Shown: in pieces, positions 55,819 to 64,000 of the stretch
Layout of the letters: the number at the start of each line of letters is the position of its first letter
Numbering within the stretch: the first letter of the stretch is position 1
Assembly: GCA_963747595.1 (NCBI GenBank)
Contig: CAVVFO010000002.1
Location: 372,001-436,000 of the forward strand
Reading direction: 5' to 3'
DNA: 64,000 nt
From: Oleiagrimonas sp963747595
GTDB lineage: Bacteria; Pseudomonadota; Gammaproteobacteria; Xanthomonadales; Rhodanobacteraceae
The notes under the pieces: model-generated
Told to the model about the DNA's origin: nothing
Seen by the model: the letters and a program-made list of their open reading frames with translations, nothing else
Databases searched by the model: none
Translations under genes and position numbers: made by a program

Positions 55819-57216
55819 TCAGTCCGACAGTCCGGGAGGAAAACGCAGATGAATCTCGAGTCCCGGTGCCGCATCGTGCAGGGCAATGACAATGCCGTGC
55901 CGCTCGGCAATGGCCGCAACCAGGGCCATGCCCAGACCTGAACCGGGTGTGCTGCGCGCAGCATCCAGGCGGGTGAAACGGTTGAATACCCGTTGATGCT
56001 GGTCGACCGGGATCCCCGGGCCCGCATCCCTGATGCAGATCTCGGGTACACCGTCGACCTGACTCAACTCGAGCATCACCGGTGTGCCTGCGGGCGTATG
56101 GCGCAGGGCGTTTTCCAGCAGGTTGGCCAGCATCTGCGTGAGCAAAGCAGGGTCGCCCAGACAGACCAGGCCCGAGGCGATGTGCGCATGCAGCGGGTGA
56201 TCCTGGTCTTCGAACACCGGAGCGTAATCCTGTACCAGGGCATCCACCTGTTCACTCAAGTCCACGCGGCTGAAGCCCGCGCGTAGCTGGCGGGTCTCGA
56301 TCTGGGCAATGCGCAACAACGCCGCGAACGTATCCAGCACCTTGTCGACATCGGCCACGGCGTGTTCGGTCACCGTGCGAAAGTCCTCCACCGAGTCGGC
56401 ATCGCGCACCGCCTGCTCGAGACGCTGACGCAGATGCGACAGCGGCGTGCGCAGGTCGTGCGCCACATCGTTGGAGACCTGGCGCATGCTTTCCATCAGT
56501 TGCTGGATGCGCGCCAGCATGGTGTTGAGGGCGGCTGCCAACCGGTCGAATTCGTCATCGCGGCCGCTGCCGGCGATACGCGCGTCCAGATCCCCGGCGA
56601 CAATCCGCGCGGCACTGTCGGCCACGGCTTCCACGCGGCTCAGATACCGGCGGGCCGCCAACCAACCACCGAGCAACGCCAACAACACCGCGGCGGCACC
56701 AGCGCCGAGGAAGGCATTCTGCAGCAGGTCGTCCAATTCATCTTCCTGATGGCGGTCCAGACCCACCAGCAGGAAACCGCCCTGTTTCAACTGATGGCCG
56801 TAGACCAGCACATCCACGCGCTGATCATCGTCGTGCCCCCGCTGCGAATGGATGCTGCGTCGATGCCACCCGAGGGCCGCGTGGGTCGCGGGCAGGGCAC
56901 CGGCGAGCTGCCGCCCTCTGGCATCGACGTAGGCGTAGAAATAGGGCCCATTGGGTGACCGCCGTGTCAGCCGCTGCACGACCAGGGCAAGGCGCGCCGA
57001 GGGAACACTCCCGACCTCATGCACTTCTTCACGGATGTTGCCCCGCAACTGACGCTCGACGTAGCCATGGACAGCCCACCATGTCACCGCGAAAAGGACG
57101 ACCGCGATCAGTGCAAACAGCGTGGCCTGCAGCACGCCCAGGCGAAACGCGGCACTGCGCAGCAATGGGGCACGCCGCAAGGGCGGCAACGCTGCTGCAG
57201 GCGTCATGCGTCTCAC
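55819..57216 (-). CDS. Sensor histidine kinase (second system)
   Basis: This 465-residue kinase has two membrane helices (about 26-49 and 168-188), HAMP (about 188-240), HisKA His253 (VAHDLRTPLSHLR), N-box NLLENALRHTP, and ATP G-boxes RDAGPGIP and GSGLGMALV. It resembles CusS/CzcS-like metal-responsive kinases or other TCS of class I. A GTG start at 57216 overlaps the regulator stop (GTGA). Confidence 0.92.
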   Translation of the reverse strand: MRRMTPAAALPPLRRAPLLRSAAFRLGVLQATLFALIAVVLFAVTWWAVHGYVERQLRGNIREEVHEVGSVPSARLALVVQRLTRRSPNGPYFYAYVDARGRQLAGALPATHAALGWHRRSIHSQRGHDDDQRVDVLVYGHQLKQGGFLLVGLDRHQEDELDDLLQNAFLGAGAAAVLLALLGGWLAARRYLSRVEAVADSAARIVAGDLDARIAGSGRDDEFDRLAAALNTMLARIQQLMESMRQVSNDVAHDLRTPLSHLRQRLEQAVRDADSVEDFRTVTEHAVADVDKVLDTFAALLRIAQIETRQLRAGFSRVDLSEQVDALVQDYAPVFEDQDHPLHAHIASGLVCLGDPALLTQMLANLLENALRHTPAGTPVMLELSQVDGVPEICIRDAGPGIPVDQHQRVFNRFTRLDAARSTPGSGLGMALVAAIAERHGIVIALHDAAPGLEIHLRFPPGLSD

Positions 57217-57896
57217 GCGTCATCCGCCTTGAGACAATATCCGGCTCCGCGCACTGTGTGCAGCAGAGGGATATCGAAGTCGCGATCGATCTTGCCCCGC
57301 AGGCGGCTGATATGGGTTTCCACCACGCTGGTGCGTGGATCGAAATGGTAATCCCACACTTTCTCCAGCAGCATGGTGCGGGTCACTACGCGTCCGGCGT
57401 GTTGCAGCAAATACTCCAGCAGCCGGAATTCTCGCGGTTGCAAATCCAGCTTGCGGCCGCCGCGGCGGACTTCCCGTTTCAACAGGTCCATTTCCAGATC
57501 CGCCAGCTGCAACTGCGTAACCACGGCGGCGCTGATGGGAGGGCGCCGGGCCAGGGCGCCGATGCGCGCCACCAGTTCGGCAAATGCGAACGGTTTGGCC
57601 AGGTAATCGTCCGCACCGGCCTCGATGCCCTCCACGCGGGCATCGACATCGCCCAGCGCGGTGAGCATCAGTACCGGAGTCTGCACGCCCGATTCGCGCA
57701 GGGTGCGCAACAACCCCATGCCGTCGAGCTTGGGCAGCATGCGGTCGACCACGATCACGTCGTGGTCGCCGGCACTCGCCTGCAGCAATCCCTGCTGGCC
57801 ATCGGGGGCGGTGTCGACCACATGGCCGAGTTCGCACAACCCCCGCTTGACGTAATTGCGCGTTTCCGTGTCGTCTTCGATCAGCAGTAGTTTCAT
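57213..57896 (-). CDS. OmpR-family response regulator (second system)
   Basis: This 227-residue protein has a receiver with Asp51 (IVVDRMLPKLDG), a signalling Lys in LAKPFAFAELVARI, and a winged-helix domain ending HTVRGAGYCLKAD. ATG 57896 was chosen over an ORF start at 58004 that adds no receiver residues. A GGGA site precedes it. Target genes are unknown; the palindrome listed at 57937 is a candidate autoregulatory site. Confidence 0.94.
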   Translation of the reverse strand: MKLLLIEDDTETRNYVKRGLCELGHVVDTAPDGQQGLLQASAGDHDVIVVDRMLPKLDGMGLLRTLRESGVQTPVLMLTALGDVDARVEGIEAGADDYLAKPFAFAELVARIGALARRPPISAAVVTQLQLADLEMDLLKREVRRGGRKLDLQPREFRLLEYLLQHAGRVVTRTMLLEKVWDYHFDPRTSVVETHISRLRGKIDRDFDIPLLHTVRGAGYCLKADDA

Positions 57897-57936
57897 GGGA
57901 GTCCCGGGAGGGCCAATGACAGCAGATATGGGTAAC

Positions 57937-57958
57937 GCATGCGTACACGCACGCATGC
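57937..57958. repeat. Inverted repeat between regulator and pxpB
   Basis: GCATGCGT (57937-57944) and ACGCATGC (57951-57958) are separated by 6 bases; the left arm lies within a self-palindrome ACGCATGCGT. It is 40 bp before the response-regulator start, in the 215-bp divergent region, and could be an operator. Confidence 0.4.
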
Positions 57959-58111
57959 AGGCACACAGCTCGGCAACCAGTGTGGCTGAAGCCGTCCGGT
58001 GCATGCACTTTTCGCAACCTTACCGTTCTGCAAACGCGTTTCCCGCAATATGCCGATATCTGTCGTGCGACGTGGCAAAATGATCAATCCACTTGAGTCC
58101 CCGGACCCGAT

Positions 58112-58834
58112 GTGACCTTCGATATCGAACGCATCAGCGAAACCGCCTGGTTGCTGCGCCTGGGCAGCACGCCGGATACGGCCACAATGCGGCGCGTGCA
58201 CGCATTGCGGCATGCGTTGCTGCAGGCCGACCTGCCGGGGCTGGAGGATCTTGTCCCGGGGTACGTGAGCATCCTGTTGCGTTGTCGTCCTGAAGATGTC
58301 GATGTCGATGAGGAGGGCCCTCCGCAGGCATGGCAGGAACCTCTTGAGCGTCTGGCCGGCACGGCGGAAAAAGAAATCCATTCCGCAGACGATACGCCAG
58401 GCAAGCTGCACAGGCTTCCAGTGTGCTACGGCGGAGCCTATGGCGAGGATCTGGACGCTGTGGCGAAACACCTGCAGCTGACACCCGATGAGGTGATCGA
58501 ACGCCACAGCGCGGCCGAATACCGCGTCGCCATGCTGGGATTTGCGCCCGGCTTCACGTATCTGCTGGGGCTGGACGCATCGCTCGAAATCCCGCGCCGC
58601 GACAAACCGCGCACCCGCGTTCCGGCAGGCTCCATCGGCCTGGCGGGCGTGCAGACTGGGGTCTATCCCTCCGAGTTGCCAGGCGGTTGGCAGCTGATCG
58701 GCCGCACGCCGACATCCATTTTCGATGCCAGCGATGAAAGTCGCCCCTGTCTCCTGATGCCGGGCGATCGCGTATGCTTCGCTGCGATTGATGCCGACCG
58801 CTTCGAGACGCTCGCAGGGCAGGGGGAGACATGA
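58112..58834 (+). CDS. pxpB: 5-oxoprolinase subunit PxpB
   Basis: This 240-residue subunit of ATP-dependent 5-oxoprolinase (PxpABC) hydrolyses 5-oxo-L-proline to glutamate. The family motifs MLGFAPGFTYLLGLD, IPRRDKP and RVPAGSIGLAGVQTGVYP are clear. GTG start. Its stop overlaps pxpC (ATGA). It begins a six-gene operon. Confidence 0.96.
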   Translation: MTFDIERISETAWLLRLGSTPDTATMRRVHALRHALLQADLPGLEDLVPGYVSILLRCRPEDVDVDEEGPPQAWQEPLERLAGTAEKEIHSADDTPGKLHRLPVCYGGAYGEDLDAVAKHLQLTPDEVIERHSAAEYRVAMLGFAPGFTYLLGLDASLEIPRRDKPRTRVPAGSIGLAGVQTGVYPSELPGGWQLIGRTPTSIFDASDESRPCLLMPGDRVCFAAIDADRFETLAGQGET

Positions 58835-59793
58835 TCGAGGTGTTGAAGGCCGGCTTGCTCGACTCGCTGCAGGACACCGGCCGCCACGGGAAGGCGCATC
58901 TGGGCATCGGACGAGCCGGCGCATTCGACATGCCCGCATTGCGCCTGGCCAACGCCCTGGTGGGCAACGCCAGAGACGCCTGCGCGCTGGAAGTGACGTT
59001 GCAAGGACCACGACTGCTGGTGACACGCGATGCATGCGTCGCCCTGACCGGCGCCTCCATGCCCAATGCGCGCGTGGATGACGAGCCCTTGCCGATGTGG
59101 TGCTCTTGCCCGGTCGCCGCCGGCAGCACCCTGGATCTGGGGGGCATGGCACAGGGGTGCCGCAGCTATCTGGCCATCTCCGGGGGGATTGCAGTGCAAC
59201 CCTGGCTGGGCAGCCGCTCGACCGATATCAATGCCGGGCTGGGGCCGTATGGCCGCGCCCTGCACACCGGGGACCAGTTGCAGACCGGATCCGCACCGGG
59301 CACGGAGCCTGCGCAATCTCCTGGCTGGTCTCTGGATCCTGCGCCATGGTTCGATCCGTTCTCCAAGGCACCTCTGCGGTTGTTGCGCGCAAGTCACACC
59401 GATTGCCTTGATGACACGTCGGCCCAGGCACTGGTTTCGCGGGAGTTCACGGTCCATGGCGACAGCAATCGCGTCGGCACGCGGCTGGAGGGTCCGCAGC
59501 TGCGACTGGGCGATCCACTGGAACTGGTCAGCGAAGGCAGCGTGGCCGGCGTGATGCAGCTGCCTGCGGGTGGACAGCCGATCCTGCTGGGCTGCGAACA
59601 CCCGGTTACCGGTGGTTATCCGCGCATCGCACAGCTGGCGCAGGTGGACCTGCCACGTCTGGCGCAACTGCGGCCGGGAGACACGGTCCACTTTCGCTGG
59701 GTGGACCTGCCGGACGCCGTGCACCTTGAATGCGAACAGATGCGGGCCCTGAAAAAACTGGAAGCCGATATCGCGCGCCGACTGGAGGCATGA
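58831..59793 (+). CDS. pxpC: 5-oxoprolinase subunit PxpC
   Basis: This 320-residue allophanate-hydrolase-like subunit has typical LQDTGRHGKAHLGIGRAGAFD near the start and GYPRIAQLAQVDLPRLAQL near the end. With PxpB and PxpA it forms the prokaryotic oxoprolinase. Overlaps pxpB by 4 bp and is followed after 2 bp by the chosen pxpA start. Confidence 0.96.
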   Translation: MIEVLKAGLLDSLQDTGRHGKAHLGIGRAGAFDMPALRLANALVGNARDACALEVTLQGPRLLVTRDACVALTGASMPNARVDDEPLPMWCSCPVAAGSTLDLGGMAQGCRSYLAISGGIAVQPWLGSRSTDINAGLGPYGRALHTGDQLQTGSAPGTEPAQSPGWSLDPAPWFDPFSKAPLRLLRASHTDCLDDTSAQALVSREFTVHGDSNRVGTRLEGPQLRLGDPLELVSEGSVAGVMQLPAGGQPILLGCEHPVTGGYPRIAQLAQVDLPRLAQLRPGDTVHFRWVDLPDAVHLECEQMRALKKLEADIARRLEA

Positions 59794-59795
59794 AC

Positions 59796-60572
59796 ATGTC
59801 CGAATTGCACACCATCGATCTCAATTGCGACATGGGCGAATCCTACGGCGCATGGACCATGGGGGCCGATGCGGCGGTGATGCCGTGGGTGACCTCCGTC
59901 AATATCGCCTGCGGCTTTCACGCGGGCGATCCGGTCACCATGCGCAGGACGGTGCGAGCGGCGGTCGAGGCCGACGTGGCCATCGGGGCACACGTGGCGC
60001 TGCCGGATCTGCAGGGATTCGGCCGCCGCGCCATGGCCATCAGCGCGGCGGAGGCGTATGCCATGTGCGTGGTGCAGGTCGGCGCATTGCAGGCGGTCGC
60101 GCACACATGCGGCGCATCGCTGGCGCACATGAAACCGCACGGGGCGCTGTATCACATGGTGGAAAAGGAGCCTGCCTTGGCCAAAGCCCTGGTGCAGGCC
60201 GTGCGCGATGTGAATGACACGCTGCGCATCGTCGGTCGCTCCGGCGGGCGCCTGGTGCAAACAGCGCGCACGATGGGACTGGACGCCGCCGATGAAGTCT
60301 TTGCCGACCGCAGCTATCTGGATGACGGCACCCTGGCGCCGCGCGGCACGGCCGGTGCAGTCATCGAAGACGCGGCCCAGGCAGTGCAGCAGGCGCTGGA
60401 CATGGTGCTGCACGGCGAAGTGAACACGGCTGGCGGCCAACGGCTGCAGTTGCGTGCCGACACACTGTGCATCCATGGCGATCGCGACGATGCCGAAGCC
60501 TTTGCCAAGGCGTTGCATCAGGGGTTGCGCGGCGCCAACGTCACGCTGCACCACCCGGACCACCCGCGATGA
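59796..60572 (+). CDS. pxpA: 5-oxoprolinase subunit PxpA (LamB/YcsF family)
   Basis: This 258-residue subunit has the LamB/YcsF hallmarks: DLNCDMGESYGAWTMG, NIACGFHAGDP, HMKPHGALY and EVFADRSYLDDGTLAPR. ATG 59796 has GGAGG seven bases upstream; ATG 59790 overlaps the pxpC stop but stands too close to that site. Together with PxpB and PxpC it catalyses ATP-dependent opening of 5-oxoproline. Confidence 0.96.
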   Translation: MSELHTIDLNCDMGESYGAWTMGADAAVMPWVTSVNIACGFHAGDPVTMRRTVRAAVEADVAIGAHVALPDLQGFGRRAMAISAAEAYAMCVVQVGALQAVAHTCGASLAHMKPHGALYHMVEKEPALAKALVQAVRDVNDTLRIVGRSGGRLVQTARTMGLDAADEVFADRSYLDDGTLAPRGTAGAVIEDAAQAVQQALDMVLHGEVNTAGGQRLQLRADTLCIHGDRDDAEAFAKALHQGLRGANVTLHHPDHPR

Positions 60573-61294
60573 ACTACTGGCCCATGCTGGGCGTCGCCGT
60601 GATCGTGCTCGGCTTCGTGCTGCGCTTCAACGCCGTGCTGGTGGTGATGACCGGGGGCGTGGTCAGCGGCCTGCTGGCCGGTATCAGCGTGCCTGACCTG
60701 CTGGCCCTGATCGGCGACAGCTTCATGAATGATCGCGCGCTGCTGCTCATCGTGTTGACCCTTCCGGCCGTGGGCGTACTGGAACGCGCCGGTCTGCGGG
60801 AACACGCCGCGCACTGGGTGCAGCGCATGCGCCGGCTCAACCTCACGCGCCTGCTGGTCACCTATCTGGGCCTGCGGCAGTTGTTGTCGATGCTGGGCAT
60901 GACCAATGTCGCGGGGCAGCCACAAACCGTGCGACCGATGCTGGCGCCAATGAGCGAGGCAGCATGGGCACGCGACAAGGCTGCGCCGGTCACCGATGCC
61001 GAGCGCAAACGCGTGCGCGCGCTGGCGGCGGCGACGGACAACATCGGCCTGTTCTTCGGCGAAGACGTGTTCATCGCCCTGGGGGCGGTCTTGCTGATCC
61101 AGGGCTTCTACGCCACCCACGGGATCGACCTGCAGCCCCTGTCGATCGCCATCTGGGCGTTGCCCACCGCAATTGCCGCCTTCGTCATCCACGGGATACG
61201 CATCACGCTGGCCCGGCGCCACATGCTGCATGCAGCACGCGGTGCGTCGCATAACGCCGTGAACACGAAACGCGGCAACCATGCTGAAGATTGA
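60569..61294 (+). CDS. DUF969-family membrane protein (probable 5-oxoproline transporter half)
   Basis: This 241-residue membrane protein has about six helices and the DUF969 motifs (GMTNVAGQPQTVRPM and NIGLFFGEDVFIA). DUF969 and DUF979 proteins are encoded as pairs beside oxoprolinase genes and are thought to form a transporter for 5-oxoproline. The start ATG at 60569 overlaps the pxpA stop. Overlaps the DUF979 gene by 14 bp. Confidence 0.88.
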   Translation: MNYWPMLGVAVIVLGFVLRFNAVLVVMTGGVVSGLLAGISVPDLLALIGDSFMNDRALLLIVLTLPAVGVLERAGLREHAAHWVQRMRRLNLTRLLVTYLGLRQLLSMLGMTNVAGQPQTVRPMLAPMSEAAWARDKAAPVTDAERKRVRALAAATDNIGLFFGEDVFIALGAVLLIQGFYATHGIDLQPLSIAIWALPTAIAAFVIHGIRITLARRHMLHAARGASHNAVNTKRGNHAED

Positions 61295-62246
61295 GTACGC
61301 CTACTGGTTGCTGGCGGCATTCCTGCTGGTGGCGGGATATCTGAATCTGCGCGAACGTCACTGGCGGGCAGGGGGCTTCTGGCTCGTGCTGGCGCTGCTG
61401 TTCGCCTGCGGCCACTGGATACTGGAGGCAAAGTCGGCCGGCGTGATGTGGCCATCGCAGGCAGCAGGCGTCGGCGTGTTGCTGCTGGCTGCGTTGGCCC
61501 CGGCGGTGGGCCGGCGACATCCACCACAGGCAGCCGCGTCATTACGTGAGTCCTCCGCGGCGCGGCTGGGCCATCGTCTGTTCATCCCGGCACTGCTGAT
61601 TCCCGTGATCACGGTGCTGGTCACCGTCCTGGGGGGTTATCTGTGGCTGGCGGGCCGGCCGGTGTTCGCTCCTGCACATCGCACCTTGCTGGGTCTGGCC
61701 CTGGCCTCGGTGCTGGCGGTCATCGCCGCGTTGCGCCTTGGACGGCTTCCGCCACGCGCGGCGATGACCGAGGGCCGCCGACTGCTGGATACGCTGGGCT
61801 GGGCGGCATTGTTGCCGCTGGTATTGGCCAGCCTCGGGGCTGTATTCACCGCCAGCGGCGTAGGCCGCGAAATCGCGCATGTGACGGCCGTGCTGATTCC
61901 GGTCGACAGTCGTCTGGCCTGCATGCTGGCCTACGGACTGGGCATGGTGGTATTCACGGTCATCATGGGCAATGCGTTCGCGGCATTTCCGGTATTGACC
62001 GCCGGCATCGGGCTGCCGCTGCTGGTGCACCGGCACGGGGCCGATCCGGCCATCGTCGGCTCGCTGGGCATGTTGTGCGGCTATTGCGGTACGCTGCTCA
62101 CGCCCATGGCGGCCAATTTCAATATCGTGCCGGTGAAATTGCTGGAACTGGACGACAACTGGGCCGTGATCCGAGCACAGCTGCCAACGGCTCTGGTGCT
62201 TCTGATGTTCAATCTGCTGGCCATGTATCTGTTGATATTTCGATGA
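61281..62246 (+). CDS. DUF979-family membrane protein (probable 5-oxoproline transporter half)
   Basis: This 321-residue integral membrane protein has about nine or ten helices; GNAFAAFPVLTAGIG and GYCGTLLTPMAANFNIVPV are the conserved parts. It is the partner of the preceding DUF969 protein. Overlaps both neighbours, so the six genes make one unit. Transport direction and substrate come from context. Confidence 0.88.
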   Translation: MLKIEYAYWLLAAFLLVAGYLNLRERHWRAGGFWLVLALLFACGHWILEAKSAGVMWPSQAAGVGVLLLAALAPAVGRRHPPQAAASLRESSAARLGHRLFIPALLIPVITVLVTVLGGYLWLAGRPVFAPAHRTLLGLALASVLAVIAALRLGRLPPRAAMTEGRRLLDTLGWAALLPLVLASLGAVFTASGVGREIAHVTAVLIPVDSRLACMLAYGLGMVVFTVIMGNAFAAFPVLTAGIGLPLLVHRHGADPAIVGSLGMLCGYCGTLLTPMAANFNIVPVKLLELDDNWAVIRAQLPTALVLLMFNLLAMYLLIFR

Positions 62247-62926
62247 GCAACCAGACACCCAAAGCATGCCTGCCGACGTCGCGATGCGTGTTGTTGACAG
62301 GCTTCACGCCCTTCGGTGGCGAACGCATCAATCCCTCCTGGGAAGCCGTGCGGCAACTCGACGGTGCCCGGATCGATGGCCATCATGTGATCGCGCGGCA
62401 ACTGCCGACCGCATTCGGCACATCATTGCAGACATTGCACGAAGCGCTGCACAGTTGTGACCCCGCACTGGTGATTGCGGTTGGCCTGGCCGGCGGACGC
62501 GCACAGGTATCACTGGAGCGCGTGGCGATCAATCTGGTGGATGCCCGCATTGCCGACAATCAAGGTGCACAACCCATCGACACCAGGGTGATCGACGATG
62601 GGCCGGATGCATTCTTTGCCACGCTGCCGTTGAAATCGATGCTGCAGGCGCTGCGTCGGGACGGCATTCCCGCAAGCATCTCCTACAGTGCGGGAACCTA
62701 TGTCTGCAACTACGCGTTCTACGCATTGATGCACGCCTTGCGCGCGAGCCCGACCGTGATCGGCGGATTCGTGCACGTCCCGTATCTGCCACAGCAGGCA
62801 GCGGGACATCCCGACGCACCGTCCATGAGCCTGCAAACCATGGTGCGGGCGCTCGAGATCATGGTACGCAACGCACTGCGGCCAGAGCCCGTGGCCGCAG
62901 GCACGTCGGCCGGTCGCGAGGCCTGA
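62243..62926 (+). CDS. pcp: Pyrrolidone-carboxylate peptidase
   Basis: This 227-residue C15 cysteine peptidase removes N-terminal pyroglutamate from peptides. The triad is Glu92 (SLERVAINL), Cys155 (GTYVCNYAFY) and His178 (GGFVHVPYLP), and LLTGFTPFGGERINPSWEAV is the family start. Located in the oxoprolinase operon, it would feed free 5-oxoproline into PxpABC. ATGA overlap with the gene before. The C-terminal 20 residues (PEPVAAGTSAGREA) are extra to the family. Confidence 0.96.
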   Translation: MSNQTPKACLPTSRCVLLTGFTPFGGERINPSWEAVRQLDGARIDGHHVIARQLPTAFGTSLQTLHEALHSCDPALVIAVGLAGGRAQVSLERVAINLVDARIADNQGAQPIDTRVIDDGPDAFFATLPLKSMLQALRRDGIPASISYSAGTYVCNYAFYALMHALRASPTVIGGFVHVPYLPQQAAGHPDAPSMSLQTMVRALEIMVRNALRPEPVAAGTSAGREA

Positions 62927-63091
62927 ATGCCGCCACCCCGGACAGGGCAGAAATAAAAAAGACCGCCGCTCGCATATCGACGGCATCCTCACATCGCGTC
63001 ATGGATCATGAAGGCTCAGTTCGTGGATGAATCCATGCAGTCGGAGCATTTCTGCCTGCAGGCATCTGCCGGAACAGAAGGGGGAGACTGC

Positions 63092-63589
63092 ATGAACAGG
63101 TATGCGCGCGGCATCATCGGCGGTTTTGTGGCCACGATCGTGTTGTCGGTGGTGATGATGATGAAATCCGTGGCGGGTATATTTCCCGCCTTCAACATCA
63201 TTCACCTGCTGACTGCACTGGCACATGCAAAACTCGGGTTGCCACTGACACCGGTCACCGGATGGACCGCACATCTGCTCATCGGCACGGTCCTGTGGGG
63301 GGTGTTGTATCCGTTTTGCTATCCGGCGCTCCCCGGCAAGCGCGCTACATCCAAGGCGATGGTCTTTGCCACCACCGCGTGGGTGGCGATGATGTTTGTG
63401 TTGATGCCATGGGCAGGGAAAGGATGGTTCGGGCTGCATTTCGGCCCGGTGCTGCCACTGCTGGCGCTGGCTCTGCACTGGATCTGGGGCATTGTCATGG
63501 GCATCACGTTCGCCAGCATCGGAAAACTTGCACCTTTGAAGGAAATTCCACCCGGACGCGAATCGGAGATGGCGTCGGCACAACCCTGA
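63092..63589 (+). CDS. Small integral membrane protein (DUF6789-like)
   Basis: This 165-residue protein has four to five transmembrane helices (about 6-26, 47-70, 77-95, 100-120, 130-150). It is similar to DUF6789 proteins, of unknown function. The ATG at 63092 has GGGGGAG five bases upstream; an ATG at 63008 lacks this. It follows a 165-bp gap after pcp with a CCGTCG-like stem but no clear terminator. Confidence 0.7.
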   Translation: MNRYARGIIGGFVATIVLSVVMMMKSVAGIFPAFNIIHLLTALAHAKLGLPLTPVTGWTAHLLIGTVLWGVLYPFCYPALPGKRATSKAMVFATTAWVAMMFVLMPWAGKGWFGLHFGPVLPLLALALHWIWGIVMGITFASIGKLAPLKEIPPGRESEMASAQP

Positions 63590-63681
63590 TGTCATTGCCG
63601 CCCAATCTTGTCGCCCGGCAACACATCATTCTTCCAAACCGCGTTTTGCTATGCTTCCTCCATCCTTGAGGGGGCAGAGCA

Positions 63682-64000
63682 ATGGACAAGGGTGTTTTCT
63701 GGGGTGTGTTCTGGGGCATTCTCGCTGCGAGTTTGGTCAGTGGGCTCGTCGGCGCGTTGGTGATGCTTACGTTCGCCGTGTCAGCGCGTCATGATGTACA
63801 GCGTGCCATTGATCACTTCAATCATCAGATCGCCTCTGTGCCGCATGACGCTTATGTTTCGCGACGCGAAGACCCTCGGATTATCGCTTCTCGTCGAGCA
63901 TCACGTGTTTTGAGCGATTCGCAGAAGTGCATTGCGCACACGGTCGTTGACGCGCGTGGGAATACCTACACGCAGCGCATTCGCAACGGCCGCCCGGTGG
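63682..64000 (+). CDS. Membrane-anchored hypothetical protein, partial
   Basis: The start ATG is preceded by a G-rich ribosome site (GAGGGGGC). The first 106 residues show one transmembrane helix (about 10-32) and then a charged, Arg-rich soluble part with no recognised family. The 3' end is beyond the window. Confidence 0.6.
   Translation, partial: MDKGVFWGVFWGILAASLVSGLVGALVMLTFAVSARHDVQRAIDHFNHQIASVPHDAYVSRREDPRIIASRRASRVLSDSQKCIAHTVVDARGNTYTQRIRNGRPV

Overview
The window is a chromosomal segment of a high-GC Gram-negative bacterium. Gene order (ndk, rlmN, pilF, rodZ, yfgM, bamB, der, folD, guaB, guaA, tadA), two-membrane envelope genes (BamB, LptG, RND and ABC exporters with outer-membrane channels) and protein resemblance point to Gammaproteobacteria, most likely Lysobacterales/Xanthomonadales, possibly a Rhodanobacter- or Dyella-like genus. 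The genus is inference only. No tRNA, rRNA, CRISPR, phage or transposase gene was recognised.

1-14.0 kb is housekeeping. It opens with the N-terminal part of a FadB-type 3-hydroxyacyl-CoA dehydrogenase and a PsrA-like TetR regulator preceded by a PsrA-type operator. It continues with ndk, the rlmN-pilF-rodZ run, yfgM-bamB-der, folD, guaB-guaA and tadA. 14.1-21.3 kb holds a small orphan protein, an MFS transporter and a complete tripartite RND pump (channel, adaptor and permease genes overlapping).

21.5-45 kb is an accessory region rich in envelope and lipid enzymes: DegT aminotransferase, DedA, ATP-grasp ligase, fatty-acid-hydroxylase-like membrane protein, PAP2 phosphatase, GT9 glycosyltransferase, HAD phosphatase plus class III aminotransferase, an ACP and ketosynthase pair, a FemAB-like acyltransferase overlapping an arginase-fold hydrolase, two LAB_N membrane proteins, two ArnT-like GT-C glycosyltransferases on opposite strands, an asparagine synthetase homologue, a stand-alone LptG-like permease and a DUF3108 protein. 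The 29.2-35.6 kb module is the best candidate for an undescribed pathway: a dedicated acyl carrier system beside an aminoacyl/acyl transferase and an unusual ureohydrolase. A second YncE-like beta-propeller gene at 44.1 kb carries an apparent one-base frameshift in its signal peptide.

45.2-55.7 kb is one long minus-strand run, read from 55.7 kb downwards: GT9 glycosyltransferase, response regulator, histidine kinase, outer-membrane channel, DevC-like ABC permease, ATPase, HlyD-type lipoprotein, alpha/beta hydrolase, two SMR/ArnE-F-like membrane proteins and a second DegT aminotransferase. Tight spacing suggests a regulated exporter linked to an amino-sugar or lipid modification. A second two-component pair lies at 55.8-57.9 kb.

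58.1-62.9 kb is a compact plus-strand operon for 5-oxoproline use: pxpB-pxpC-pxpA, the DUF969/DUF979 membrane pair (probable transporter) and pyrrolidone-carboxylate peptidase. The window ends with two small membrane proteins, the last cut by the right edge.
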